64,000 bases of DNA, from the NCBI RefSeq assembly GCF_023822045.1, contig NZ_CP084712.1:1736001-1800000 (forward strand), given 5' to 3'. Every line of letters starts with the position of its first letter. Position 1 is the first letter of the stretch. Shown here in pieces: positions 1 through 9,462 of the stretch. The notes beneath the pieces are model-generated. The model had not been told where the DNA came from. It saw only the letters and a program-made list of their open reading frames with translations, and did not search any database. The DNA comes from Sphingopyxis sp. USTB-05. Lineage in GTDB: Bacteria > Pseudomonadota > Alphaproteobacteria > Sphingomonadales > Sphingomonadaceae. The position numbers and the translations under genes are program-made.

Positions 1-510
1 GAGCGACGCGATGCCGGCGACCGCGGGCGGCGGGATGATGTTGGTCGCGTCGAGGCGACCGCCCAGGCCGACCTCGATGATACAGTCGTCGGCGGGGATG
101 CGCGCGAAGGCAAGGAAGGCAGCGGCCGTGGTGACTTCGAAGAAGCTTGCCTGAAGATCGGCGGCCTCGTCGAGCACTTCTTCGAGCAGCGATGCAAGCA
201 GCGCGTCGTCGATCAGCGTTCCGGCAAGGCGGATGCGTTCATTGAAATGTACTAGGTGCGGGCTGGTGTAAGAATGGACGCGGCGGCCTTGCGCTTCGAG
301 GATCGCACGGAGAAACGCACAGGTCGATCCCTTGCCGTTGGTACCCGCGACATGGAAGGTTCGAGGAAGTTGATTCTGCGGATTGCCGAGGCGCGCGCAA
401 AGCTCTGCAATGCGTTCGAGGCCGAGGATGTCGCGGCCCGGCGAGAGAGCGGCGAGGCGGTCGAGTTGAGCCTGCACTGCGGAGTCGGAGCTTTGGGCGT
501 GGTCGGGCAT
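1..510 (-). CDS. folC: Folylpolyglutamate synthase/dihydrofolate synthase, C-terminus outside window
   Basis: Bifunctional Mur-ligase-family enzyme that joins glutamate to dihydropteroate and later to folates, using ATP in the cytoplasm. Only the first 170 residues are in the window; the gene runs off the left edge. The family P-loop GTNGKGST is at residues 56-63, followed by the SPHL and NERIR-type segments expected in FolC and by the IEVGLGGRLDATN stretch. The ATG at 508-510 gives the usual N-terminal length. It is the last gene of the purB-trp-accD run and follows accD after 131 bases that contain a palindromic repeat, so it may be co-transcribed but is not translationally coupled. The accD-folC order is common in alphaproteobacteria. 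Confidence 0.93.
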   Translation of the reverse strand, partial: MPDHAQSSDSAVQAQLDRLAALSPGRDILGLERIAELCARLGNPQNQLPRTFHVAGTNGKGSTCAFLRAILEAQGRRVHSYTSPHLVHFNERIRLAGTLIDDALLASLLEEVLDEAADLQASFFEVTTAAAFLAFARIPADDCIIEVGLGGRLDATNIIPPPAVAGIASL

Positions 511-535
511 CGTTAGACGGAGCCTATCAATAGTT

Positions 536-629
536 CGTCATTGCGGGCGCAGCGAAGCAATCCAGGGCGGTTTGCGAGCTCGCTGGATTGCCGCGTCCCC
601 CGGCTTTCGCCGGGGTCCTCGCAATGACG
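536..629. repeat. Intergenic palindromic repeat, CGTCATTGCG family
   Basis: The ends CGTCATTGCG (536-545) and CGCAATGACG (620-629) are exact inverted copies. An inner pair, GCAATCCAG (557-565) and CTGGATTGC (583-591), makes a second stem. The same family is present at 55080-55153. It fills most of the accD-folC gap and would fold in the transcript. Confidence 0.8.
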
Positions 630-641
630 ACGCGGGAAAGG

Positions 642-1493
642 TTAAGCCGCCTTTTCGGGTGCGAGGTAGCCGATCAGGCGGCCCAGCGTTTCGGGCAAGT
701 CCTTGCGATGCACGACCATGTCGATCATCCCGTGATCGAGAAGATATTCGGCGCGCTGGAATCCTTCGGGCAGTTTCTCGCGGATCGTATTTTCGATCAC
801 GCGTTGACCCGCGAAGCCGATCAGCGCCTTGGGTTCGCTGATCTGGATGTCGCCGAGCATCGCATAGCTGGCGGTGACGCCGCCTGTGGTCGGATCGGTG
901 AGCAGCACGATATAGGGGAGGCCGGCGCGGCGCAGGCGCGCTAGCGCGACCGTGGCTCGTGGCATCTGCATCAACGACAGCGTGCCTTCCTGCATCCGCG
1001 CACCGCCAGCAGCAGTGATCGCGACATAGGGAACCCCGCGCCTGATCGCGTCCTCGACACCGGCGACAAAGGCTTCGCCGACGGCGACGCCCATCGATCC
1101 GCCCATGAAGGCGAAATCCTGAACGCCGATTACCGCGCCTTTGCCCGAGATGCGGCCGAACGCATTCTGATAGGCGTCGCGGTCGCCGGTCTGCGCGCGC
1201 GCCGCCTTGATGCGGTCGACATATTTCTTGGTGTCGCGGAATTTCAGCGGATCTTCGGGTGCCGCGGGTGCGCTGATCAATTCATGCAGGCCACCGTCGA
1301 ATAGCTGCGCGAAGCGCTCGGTCGCGCCGATCCGGTCGTGATGGTCGCAGCGCGGGCAGACGTTGAGATTGTCTTCCCATTCCTTGACGAACACCATCTG
1401 CTGGCACTGGCGGCACTTGTGCCAGAGGTTGTCGGCGGTGTCGCGTTTCGCCCCGAAGGGCAGCGCGTTGCGAACGCGGTCGAGCCAGCTCAT
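642..1493 (-). CDS. accD: Acetyl-CoA carboxylase carboxyltransferase subunit beta
   Basis: Beta half of the carboxyltransferase that moves CO2 from biotin to acetyl-CoA to make malonyl-CoA, the first step of fatty-acid synthesis. The 283-residue length is normal. An N-terminal zinc ribbon is formed by C27, C30, C46 and C49. The crotonase-like core follows, with GGARMQEG and the MGGSMG and TDPTTGGV oxyanion-type glycine turns. The ATG overlaps the TGA of trpA by four bases (ATGA), so translation is probably coupled. The partner subunit accA is not in the window. Placement behind trpA is the common alphaproteobacterial order. Confidence 0.97.
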   Translation of the reverse strand: MSWLDRVRNALPFGAKRDTADNLWHKCRQCQQMVFVKEWEDNLNVCPRCDHHDRIGATERFAQLFDGGLHELISAPAAPEDPLKFRDTKKYVDRIKAARAQTGDRDAYQNAFGRISGKGAVIGVQDFAFMGGSMGVAVGEAFVAGVEDAIRRGVPYVAITAAGGARMQEGTLSLMQMPRATVALARLRRAGLPYIVLLTDPTTGGVTASYAMLGDIQISEPKALIGFAGQRVIENTIREKLPEGFQRAEYLLDHGMIDMVVHRKDLPETLGRLIGYLAPEKAA

Positions 1494-2281
1494 GCGGCGA
1501 TCTCCTTTGCGCCGTGGATAGCATCGGCAAGGGTGCGGGTGAAAGCCTCGACATGCGGCGCTGCGGCGTCGCCATGTTCGGCAATGATATCGATGAAGGC
1601 CGATCCGACGACCACGCCGTCGGCGACGCGCGCGATGGCAGCGGCCTGTTCGGGGGTGCGGACGCCGAAACCGACGGCGACGGGCAGGTCGGTGGCAGCC
1701 TTCAGGCGTGCGACAGCTTCGTCGATACTGGCTTGCGCCGCCTGTTGCTGGCCGGTGATGCCCGCGACCGAGACATAATAGAGAAAGCCGCCCGCGCCGT
1801 TCAGGACATCGGGTAAGCGTGCGGCGTCGGTGGTCGGGGTGGCGAGCCGGATCAGGTCGACCCCCGCAGCGCGAAGTGCGGGGCCGAGTTCAGGGTCCTC
1901 TTCCGACGGAATATCGACGCAGATGATGCCGTCGACGCCTGCCTTCGCGCATTCGGCAGCAAACCATTCGGGACCACGGATCGTCATCGGGTTGGCGTAA
2001 CCCATCAGAACAAGCGGCGTGTCGGGGTGGCGGTTGCGGAACGCCGAGGCAATCGCGAACAGGTCGGCGGTGGTCGTGCCTTTTGCGAGGCTGCGCAGGT
2101 TCGCCGCCTGGATCGCGGGGCCATCGGCCATCGGATCGGTGAAGGGCATCCCGAGCTCGATCACATCGGCGCCCCCCGCGACGAGCGCGTCGAGGTTGGC
2201 GGCGGTGTCGCCGTCGCCGCCGGTGATGAAGGCTACCAGCGCGGGACGGGGTTTGGCGAAGGCGGTTGCGAAGCGGGTCAT
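1490..2281 (-). CDS. trpA: Tryptophan synthase alpha subunit
   Basis: Cleaves indole-3-glycerol phosphate to indole, which is channelled to TrpB. It is a 263-residue TIM barrel. The expected catalytic acids are E42 (in VIELGMPF) and D53 (in DPMADGP), and the phosphate-binding VGFGV turn lies near the C-terminus. I chose the ATG at 2279-2281 because it overlaps the stop of the upstream small gene by four bases and gives the usual N-terminus; a longer reading frame upstream has no family similarity. Its own TGA overlaps the accD start. It is separated from trpB by a short membrane-protein gene rather than adjoining it directly. Confidence 0.97.
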   Translation of the reverse strand: MTRFATAFAKPRPALVAFITGGDGDTAANLDALVAGGADVIELGMPFTDPMADGPAIQAANLRSLAKGTTTADLFAIASAFRNRHPDTPLVLMGYANPMTIRGPEWFAAECAKAGVDGIICVDIPSEEDPELGPALRAAGVDLIRLATPTTDAARLPDVLNGAGGFLYYVSVAGITGQQQAAQASIDEAVARLKAATDLPVAVGFGVRTPEQAAAIARVADGVVVGSAFIDIIAEHGDAAAPHVEAFTRTLADAIHGAKEIAA

Positions 2282-2471
2282 TCGGCAGGCTTCTTCTGAT
2301 TGGCAGCTTTGTCGAGCCACACGAACATGAGCGAGACAAGCACGACAACCACCCAGGACGGCGATTGGAAGCGGTCACCCAAGCCGAAAATCTTGCTGAT
2401 CAGCGGAAAGCCGAGCGCTTGAACGGCTGCCGCGATCAAAAAGACGATGATCGCACGACGTTGACCGGGGT

Positions 2472-2475
<4 letters not shown>
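2278..2475 (-). CDS. Small two-helix membrane protein between trpB and trpA
   Basis: A 65-residue product with no function I can name. Its GTG start (2473-2475) overlaps the trpB TGA, and its TGA overlaps the trpA ATG, each by four bases, so it is translated within the trpB-trpA coupling chain. After a short basic N-terminus (NPGQRR) it has two hydrophobic segments at about residues 8-27 and 40-55, then a charged Lys-rich tail. That pattern suggests a hairpin in the inner membrane. No RBS of its own is obvious, which fits coupling. Longer in-frame starts would run back into trpB and are unlikely. The coding call rests on the exact double overlap and the clean membrane-protein pattern. Confidence 0.72.
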
Positions 2476-3679
<1,204 letters not shown>

Positions 3680-3683
<4 letters not shown>

Positions 3684-4318
3684 CGACCGGCGGCTTTAAG
3701 GAAAGCGGCGATCTTGTCTATATCCTTTACCCCCGGTGCGCTCTCGACGCCCGACGAGACATCGACGAGGGGGGCGCCGGTTTCGGCGATCGCCTGCGCG
3801 ACATTGTCGGGGGTCAGCCCACCCGCAATGCCCCAATCCATCGTGTGGCGATGATTTTGGAGCAGCGACCAGTCGAAGCGCGTGCCGGTGCCGCCGGGCA
3901 TGGCGGCAGCGGGAGCGTCGAACAGGATACGGTCGGCGACGCCGTGATATTTTTGCATTCGCACCAGCGTGTCGGCGTCCTTCAACCCAACGGCTTTCCA
4001 GACTTCCGCCGGGGTCAGCCGCTTCACGACGCCCAGCCATTCGGGGGTTTCGTTGCCGTGGAACTGGACAATGTCGGGGCGCACCATGCCGAGCGCGTCG
4101 CCGGTGACTTGCTGCGATGCATTGACGAGCAGCAACGCGACCTTGACGTTCCCCGCGCCGGCACGTTTGCGCAGCTCGGCCGCAGTCTTGAGATCGACAT
4201 AGCGCGGGCTCGGCTCATAGTGATTGAGGCCAATATGCGTCGCGCCGTGACGGATGGCGGCATCGACCTCTTCGATCGTCTTGAGGCCGCAGATTTTGAC
4301 GAGTGGGGGCATTGTCAT
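3680..4318 (-). CDS. trpF: Phosphoribosylanthranilate isomerase
   Basis: Catalyses the Amadori rearrangement of N-(5-phosphoribosyl)anthranilate in tryptophan synthesis. It is a 212-residue TIM barrel. The N-terminal KICGLK motif carries the general-base cysteine C10, and the ILFDAP strand carries the general-acid aspartate. The ATG at 4316-4318 or the one two codons later (4312) are both plausible; the reading frame is open further upstream but runs into a palindromic repeat. The stop overlaps the trpB start (ATGA). Together with trpB and trpA this gives late tryptophan synthesis; trpC, trpD and trpE lie elsewhere. Confidence 0.96.
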
Positions 4319-4329
4319 CTTTATCCTGT

Positions 4330-4408
4330 CGTCATCCCGGCAAAGGCCGGGATCCCCACGGTGCAGCACTAGGGCCACGGCGAGACCCCGGCCTTTGCCG
4401 GGATGACG
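4330..4408. repeat. Intergenic palindromic repeat, CGTCATCCCGGC family
   Basis: Perfect 22-base inverted repeat: 4330-4351 pairs with 4387-4408 around a 35-base loop. The tips are CGTCATCCCGGC and its complement. It sits in the pyrF-trpF gap, just upstream of the trpF start. A related but diverged element is at 41921-42012. Confidence 0.85.
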
Positions 4409-4418
4409 GATGTGTCGG

Positions 4419-5093
4419 TTAGAGCGTGGCTTCGATCTCGCGCGCGGCGAGATCCGGGTCGGCCGACTGGCTGATCGGGCGGCCCACGACAAGGATCGAC
4501 GCGCCGTCGGCCATAGCCTGCGCCGGCGTGACGACGCGCTTCTGGTCGCCGACCTTGCCGTTGGCGGGGCGGACGCCCGGGACGACGAAATAGCCGCTAG
4601 GCCAAGCCTTTCGTGCCGCTTTCACCTCCTGTCCCGAACAGACGATGCCGTCGAGCCCGGATTCGCGCGCGAGCGCGGCGAGGCGCACGACTTGATCGTG
4701 CGGTGTGCCGCCGACGCCTATGTCTTCAAGATCGGGGACGTCGAGGCTGGTGAGCACGGTAACGGCGACGACTTTTGTATTCAGCCCGGCCGCGGCCTTT
4801 GCCTCTTCGAGCATCGCCCGCCCGCCCGCAGCGTGGACGGTGAGCACGGCGGGTTCGAGAGTGCGGAGCGCCTGGATCGCCTTGGCAACGGTATTGGGAA
4901 TATCGTGAAGCTTGAGGTCGAGGAAGATCGGCAGGCCGAGTTTCGCCATTTCGTGGACGCCGTGATGACCGTTGGCGCAGAAAAATTCGAGGCCCAGCTT
5001 GAGCCCGCCGACGTGGCGCCGAACCTTTTGCGCGAGCGTCAGAGCCGCGTCGAGGTGCGTGGTGTCGATGGCGAGGTAAAGCGGGGATGTCAT
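4419..5093 (-). CDS. pyrF: Orotidine 5'-phosphate decarboxylase
   Basis: Last step of UMP synthesis, decarboxylating OMP. It has 224 residues, the type-1 bacterial length. The catalytic D-x-K-x-x-D array is seen as D59, K61 and D64 in the segment LDLKLHDIPNT. The C-terminal phosphate-binding region contains GRPIS. The ATG overlaps the stop of the LapA-like gene by four bases. A palindromic repeat separates it from trpF. Pyrimidine, purine (purB) and tryptophan genes all use PRPP-derived intermediates, but their grouping here is probably historical rather than regulatory. Confidence 0.97.
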   Translation of the reverse strand: MTSPLYLAIDTTHLDAALTLAQKVRRHVGGLKLGLEFFCANGHHGVHEMAKLGLPIFLDLKLHDIPNTVAKAIQALRTLEPAVLTVHAAGGRAMLEEAKAAAGLNTKVVAVTVLTSLDVPDLEDIGVGGTPHDQVVRLAALARESGLDGIVCSGQEVKAARKAWPSGYFVVPGVRPANGKVGDQKRVVTPAQAMADGASILVVGRPISQSADPDLAAREIEATL

Positions 5094-5431
5094 GGTTTGT
5101 CCGTAGAAAATAGGTCGGTGGGGGCCGGGGGAACATCGTTTACCGGCGCGGAGGGCGTAACTTCCACGGGGCGGTTCGCGAGCGCGCGGAGGTCGGCAGC
5201 CTGTCGCTCGCTCGCGTCAAGGCGGCGCTTCATCGACCAGCGCGTCGTGCGCAGCGCGATCCACATCGGCACGCTGCCGATCAGGAAGGCTGCAAGGATC
5301 AGCACCGGCAATTTGGTATCGAGAACCTGGCCCGGCCAGATCGTGACTGTCACCGGAATCCAGTTCGCCATCGCAAAAATGACCAGCACGGCGGTCAACA
5401 GGACCCAGATGATCGTTCGCAGGATACCCAC
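5090..5431 (-). CDS. LapA-domain (DUF1049) inner-membrane protein
   Basis: A 113-residue protein of the LapA/DUF1049 type. It has two transmembrane helices, at about residues 5-22 and 40-60, joined by a short loop (NWIPVTVTIWPG), then a basic stretch and a Pro-rich cytoplasmic tail. In enterobacteria LapA works with LapB in lipopolysaccharide assembly control; that role is not shown here. It starts with GTG at 5429-5431 and its stop overlaps the pyrF ATG. In many alphaproteobacteria this gene follows ihfB and precedes pyrF or trpF; here purB lies upstream and no ihfB is seen. Confidence 0.82.
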   Translation of the reverse strand: MGILRTIIWVLLTAVLVIFAMANWIPVTVTIWPGQVLDTKLPVLILAAFLIGSVPMWIALRTTRWSMKRRLDASERQAADLRALANRPVEVTPSAPVNDVPPAPTDLFSTDKP

Positions 5432-5499
5432 TCGTCTTGCTCCTCTGCCGGTCTGCCGCCGACCCTATGACAGAATGCCGTGCGATTCCAGTTTTTGAT

Positions 5500-5622
5500 C
5501 CTCCCTATGCCGCAGGCAGGGGGAGGGGACCCGTCCGCGGAGCGGATGGTGGAGGGGCCGCGCAATAGCTCCTCCGTCAGCGCCGAGCGATGCGACCTCC
5601 CCATGCCTGCGGCACAGGGAGG
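5500..5622. repeat. Intergenic palindromic repeat, CCTCCCTATGCCGCAGGC family
   Basis: The left arm 5500-5527 pairs with 5595-5622 with a few mismatches; the arms contain CCTCCCTATGCCGCAGG and its near complement. The 67-base centre is GC-rich. It occupies most of the purB to LapA-gene spacer. The sequence is unrelated to the two CGTCAT-tipped repeat families in the same operon. Confidence 0.78.
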
Positions 5623-5630
5623 CTATTTGT

Positions 5631-6941
5631 CTATCCGAACACCCGGTCAAAGATCGTGTCGACATGCTTCATATGGTAGCCGAGGTCGAAGAGCGCGGTC
5701 AGTTCGTCGGCCGACAACTTCGCGGTCACATCGGCATCGCCCTTGAGTAGTTCGAGCAACGAGAGCTGGCCGTCCGATTCCCACACCTTCATCGCGTTCC
5801 GTTGAACGAGGACATAGCTTTCCTCGCGGCTCGCGCCCGCTTGCGTCAGCGCGAGCAGGACGCGCTGCGAATGGACGAGGCCGCCCATGCGGTCGAGATT
5901 CTTCTGCATCCGCTCGGGATAGACGAGCAGCTTGTCGACGACGCCGGTCAGGCGCGCGAGCGCGAAATCGAGCGTGATCGTCGCGTCGGGACCGATGAAG
6001 CGTTCGACCGACGAGTGGCTGATATCGCGTTCGTGCCACAGCGCGACATTCTCCATCGCGGGGATCGCGGCGCTGCGGACCATGCGCGCAAGGCCAGTGA
6101 GATTCTCGGTGAGTACGGGGTTGCGCTTGTGCGGCATCGCCGACGAGCCCTTCTGGCCGGGCGAGAAATATTCCTCGGCCTCAAGCACCTCGGTGCGCTG
6201 GAGGTGGCGGACCTCGACCGACAGGCGTTCGATAGAAGAGGCGATAACGCCGAGCACGGCGAAGAACATGGCGTGGCGATCGCGCGGGATGACCTGCGTC
6301 GAGACTGGCTCGATCGCGAGGCCTAGCTTGGCGGCGACATGCTCTTCGACCCGGGGGTCGATATTGGCGAAGGTGCCGACCGCGCCCGAGATAGCGCAGG
6401 TTGCGATCTCGGCGCGTGCGGCTTGCAGGCGGAGCTTGCAGCGCGAGAATTCGGCATAGGCCTCGGCGAGCTTGAGCCCGAAGGTTACGGGTTCGGCGTG
6501 AATGCCGTGGCTGCGGCCGATTGTGGGGGTCAGCTTATGCTCATAGGCGCGGCGCTTGATCGCTTCTAGCAGCGCATCGAGGTCGGCTAGCAATATATCG
6601 GCCGCCTGACTGAGCTGCACCGCAAGGCAGGTGTCCAGCACGTCGCTCGACGTCATGCCTTGGTGCATGAAGCGTGCTTCGTCGCCGACATTCTCCGCAA
6701 CCCAGGTCAGGAAAGCGATGACGTCGTGCTTGGTAACGGCTTCGATCGCGTCGATCGCGGCGACGTCGATGACGGGGTTCGTGGCCCACCAATCCCAAAG
6801 CGCTTTGGCGGCAGATTTGGGCACCGTGCCGAGTTCGGCAAGGGCGTCGGTCGCGTGCGCTTCGATCTCGAACCAGATGCGAAACCGATTCTCGGCTGAC
6901 CAGATCGCGGTCATTTCCGGTCGTGCGTAACGCGGAACCAT
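5631..6941 (-). CDS. purB: Adenylosuccinate lyase
   Basis: Cleaves fumarate from SAICAR and from adenylosuccinate in purine synthesis. It has 436 residues. The fumarase/aspartase superfamily signature SSAMPHKRNP is present, as are the TSSDVLDT and GRSHGIHAEP substrate-binding segments. I chose the ATG at 6939-6941 because an AAGGAAGG ribosome-binding site lies just upstream and the product then begins MVPRYARPEM, as in homologues. It is the first gene of the minus-strand run, so the promoter is expected between 6942 and about 7100. Confidence 0.97.
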   Translation of the reverse strand: MVPRYARPEMTAIWSAENRFRIWFEIEAHATDALAELGTVPKSAAKALWDWWATNPVIDVAAIDAIEAVTKHDVIAFLTWVAENVGDEARFMHQGMTSSDVLDTCLAVQLSQAADILLADLDALLEAIKRRAYEHKLTPTIGRSHGIHAEPVTFGLKLAEAYAEFSRCKLRLQAARAEIATCAISGAVGTFANIDPRVEEHVAAKLGLAIEPVSTQVIPRDRHAMFFAVLGVIASSIERLSVEVRHLQRTEVLEAEEYFSPGQKGSSAMPHKRNPVLTENLTGLARMVRSAAIPAMENVALWHERDISHSSVERFIGPDATITLDFALARLTGVVDKLLVYPERMQKNLDRMGGLVHSQRVLLALTQAGASREESYVLVQRNAMKVWESDGQLSLLELLKGDADVTAKLSADELTALFDLGYHMKHVDTIFDRVFG

Positions 6942-7140
6942 TGAATTTCCTTCCTTTTCGGGCGCCTTGTCGCGGAATCCCTGCGGAACCACGACGGGCC
7001 GCCCCGTAGCAGGGACGGGGCGTTTCGCCAAACCCGGACGCTGCGCAACTTTGCGGAAAGACGACGGGTTGCTCTCATGCCCCATCAGAAAGGCGACAGG
7101 TCGCACCGACCATCGAAGTCGCCGTTACAGGAGAATAAAC

Positions 7141-7431
7141 GTGTTGAAACAAGTGCTTTTGATCGGCGCGGCGGCTATCAGTTTCCCCGCCCTGGCTCAG
7201 ACGACCGCTCCGGCTGAAGAACCTGCCCCGAGCACCCAGTCGCAGCCGGCGCCGACCGATACGACGACCCCCGATCCCGACAAGAAGCCGACGGACGAGA
7301 CGAAGCCGACCGATCAGGCCCCCACCGAGGACGCTACCCCGAGCGACACGCCCCCCGCGGCCGAGCCGACCCCTCCGGCTGACCAGCCTGCTCCGGACTC
7401 CGAAGAAGAACCCAAGCCGGATCCGCAGTAA
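7141..7431 (+). CDS. Secreted Pro/Thr-rich low-complexity protein
   Basis: A 96-residue product starting with GTG, preceded by an AGGAG site. Residues 1-20 are a signal peptide ending ALAQ. The rest is disordered, rich in Pro, Thr, Asp and Glu, with short repeats such as KPTDETKPTDQ, and no recognisable domain. Its signal peptide is almost identical to that of the next gene (7459), which points to duplication. It lacks the EF-hand part of its neighbour. Function unknown; it would be exported to the periplasm. Confidence 0.7.
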   Translation: MLKQVLLIGAAAISFPALAQTTAPAEEPAPSTQSQPAPTDTTTPDPDKKPTDETKPTDQAPTEDATPSDTPPAAEPTPPADQPAPDSEEEPKPDPQ

Positions 7432-7458
7432 AATCTTTCCAGAAACAGGAGATAGACC

Positions 7459-7941
7459 ATGTTGAAACAGATGCTTTTGATCGGCGCTGCCGCGATCAGC
7501 TTCCCGGCTCTTGCGCAATCGACCCCGCCCGCCGACCCGGCTTCGCCGCCGACGGCGACCGAACCGGCCCCGGGCCCGGAATCGACCACGCCGGCCCCTG
7601 CTGAACCGGCGACCGCTCCGGCGCCTGCGCCCGATGCATCGACGCCGCCCGCGTCGGCCAGCGAGCCGGCGCCGTCGGGAGCAGCGGCAACGCCCACGCA
7701 AATCGCCCAGATCGTCGAACAGGAATTCCCGACTTATGACGGGGACAAGAATGGCGATCTGAACGAAGCCGAGTTCGGCGCGTGGATGAAGAAGCTGCGT
7801 GCCGCGACCGATCCCAGCGCCGATGTCGAATCGGCCGAGGTAAAGACCTGGATCGGTCAGGCGTTCGCTTCGGCCGACGGCGACAAGTCGGGCGCGGTGA
7901 ACAAGACCGAATTGACCGGTTTCCTGTCGCGCGGCGCCTAA
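7459..7941 (+). CDS. Periplasmic EF-hand protein
   Basis: A 160-residue exported protein. Residues 1-20 form a signal peptide, about 21-78 a Pro/Ala/Thr-rich linker, and 80-158 a pair of EF-hands. The calcium loops are D94-E105 (DGDKNGDLNEAE) and D140-E151 (DGDKSGAVNKTE), both with acidic residues at the canonical 1, 3 and 12 positions. It probably binds Ca2+ in the periplasm; the partner is unknown. The gene follows its shorter paralogue by 27 bases, with an AGGAG site before the ATG, so the two are likely co-transcribed. Confidence 0.85.
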   Translation: MLKQMLLIGAAAISFPALAQSTPPADPASPPTATEPAPGPESTTPAPAEPATAPAPAPDASTPPASASEPAPSGAAATPTQIAQIVEQEFPTYDGDKNGDLNEAEFGAWMKKLRAATDPSADVESAEVKTWIGQAFASADGDKSGAVNKTELTGFLSRGA

Positions 7942-8002
7942 ACGGCGTCCCGCGGGGTGGTGCAGCCGTCGGAGCGATCCGGCGGCTGCATCGCCGTGCA
8001 GA

Positions 8003-8410
8003 CTATGCGGGCTGCTGGACCGCGACGATCGTCAGCCGGTGCTCGGCACCCCCGCGATCGGGCCAATTGATCGACTGGCCGACACTGAGGCCGATCAGGC
8101 CGGCGCCGACGGGCGTCAGGATAGACATTCGCCCCGCCGATATGTCGGCTTCGGCCGGATAGACCAGCCGGATCGTTCGTTCTGCGCCGCTTTTCTCATC
8201 TGTGAAGGTCACACTGGAGCCCATTGTGACGACGTCGGACGGGATGTCGGCGCGTCCGCAGATGGCGGCACGGTCGATCTCTTCAAGCAGCAGTTCGTAG
8301 AAGCGAACTGAATCGCGCTGCTGCTGCAGCGTCAGTTCGGTCAGGGCGTCGGCTTCACTGTCGATCATGCGGATATGGGGCATGGTTGCCCCGCTTTTCT
8401 TCTTGGTCAT
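8003..8410 (-). CDS. Rnk/GreA-GreB-type elongation-factor-fold protein
   Basis: A 135-residue protein ending in the GreA/GreB C-terminal FKBP-like fold, as in Rnk (regulator of nucleoside diphosphate kinase). Evidence is the VTMGSSVTFTDE strand, the VYPAEAD segment, and the C-terminal ILTPVGAGLIGLSVGQSI pattern. The N-terminal helical part is short, without the long GreA coiled coil, so it should bind RNA polymerase without inserting into the secondary channel in the way GreA does. The start could be 8410 (used here), an upstream codon, or 8383 (MPHIRM). It converges with the EF-hand gene. Confidence 0.78.
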   Translation of the reverse strand: MTKKKSGATMPHIRMIDSEADALTELTLQQQRDSVRFYELLLEEIDRAAICGRADIPSDVVTMGSSVTFTDEKSGAERTIRLVYPAEADISAGRMSILTPVGAGLIGLSVGQSINWPDRGGAEHRLTIVAVQQPA

Positions 8411-8615
8411 GGCGCGGACTTTCCGGCTGGCGCGTGACGTTTTGGCCACGCGCGGCAATATTTTTGACGGAAGGTGCCCCGGGCTCGGGGCGGTTGCGCC
8501 GGAACCCGGGGCTAGATGCCCGCGAGAAGCTGTCCCCCTTGATGGCGGAAATGAAGAAGGCTGAGCCGAATCTGCATGACGGCGATGATGTCCCGCCCAG
8601 CGAGGGAAGTCAAAG

Positions 8616-9293
8616 CTAGATCAGTCCCATCGCTCGGAAGCTGCGATAATCGGACCCGCCGATAATGATGTGATCGTGAAGCGCTATGCCGAGATTTGCG
8701 GCGGCGGTCGCAATCTCCCTGGTGATCGCGATATCCTGCCGGCTTGGTTCAGGGCTGCCGCTAGGATGGTTGTGAACAAGAATGATCGCAGAAGCACCGA
8801 GCTCTAGCGCACGCTTGATCACCTCGCGGACGTAGATCGCCGACTGGTCGATCGATCCCTCGCTCGCAAGCTCGTCGCGGATCAGCATGTTGCGCGAATT
8901 CAGATAGAGGATGCGGACGCGCTCGACGTCGATCGGTCCCATATCGGCGCGCAGCCAGTCGAGCAGCGCGTCCCAACTGGATAGCAGGGGCTTGTCCCGA
9001 AACTCGCCCTTCAGGAGGCGCAGCCCCGTCGCTTGGACGATTTTAAGCGCCGCGATTCCGCTATCGCCAAGCCCGTCGACACGCCGCAGTGATTCGGGAT
9101 CGGCGCTGACCAACTGCGCAAGCGAACCGAATTCACGCAATAAAGCCTTCGCAAGCGGCTTGGTATCGCGGCGGGGAATGGCGAGCGCGAGCAGATATTC
9201 GACGAGCTCGTAATCGGCGAGGCCTTCCGCATCGTCGAGCAGGCGCGCGCGCAGCCGCGACCGGTGACCGACATGATCCGGTGTGTCCCCCAT
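8616..9293 (-). CDS. radC: RadC family JAB-domain protein
   Basis: A 225-residue protein with an N-terminal helix-hairpin-helix segment (about 55-95, GLGDSGIAALK) and a C-terminal JAMM/MPN domain. Metal ligands are visible as H174, H176 and D187 in HNHPSG plus SRQD. The family is linked by name to DNA repair, but the biochemical role is unsettled. The ATG at 9291-9293 matches the conserved MGDTPDHxGHR-type N-terminus better than longer upstream starts. It is divergent from ydbH. Nothing around it suggests the mobile-element setting in which many radC copies occur. Confidence 0.9.
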   Translation of the reverse strand: MGDTPDHVGHRSRLRARLLDDAEGLADYELVEYLLALAIPRRDTKPLAKALLREFGSLAQLVSADPESLRRVDGLGDSGIAALKIVQATGLRLLKGEFRDKPLLSSWDALLDWLRADMGPIDVERVRILYLNSRNMLIRDELASEGSIDQSAIYVREVIKRALELGASAIILVHNHPSGSPEPSRQDIAITREIATAAANLGIALHDHIIIGGSDYRSFRAMGLI

Positions 9294-9462
9294 CGGACGG
9301 CAATAACCGCCTTGTGACGCGCACTCAACGGGCATAGGGAAAGGAAGATGGCGAACCGGATCAATTTCCTGCATCGAAACGGGATTTCCGGCGTTTCTGC
9401 CCTAAATGGGAATGGGTCCGGAGGACGAAATTTATCCGCCATGACGTCATCGGCCGCCTTCC

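Noticed and set aside
8542..8619. A 25-codon open frame before radC (begins MAEMKKAEPNL)
   Set aside because: No clear RBS and too short to judge; it ends right against the convergent radC stop.
8616..9293. radC as a sign of a genomic island
   Set aside because: Neighbouring genes are housekeeping or envelope genes with similar base composition, and there are no att-like repeats or integrase.
9442..9449. TGACGTCA palindrome upstream of ydbH as an operator
   Set aside because: Single 8-base palindrome of a type expected by chance in GC-rich DNA, with no second site.
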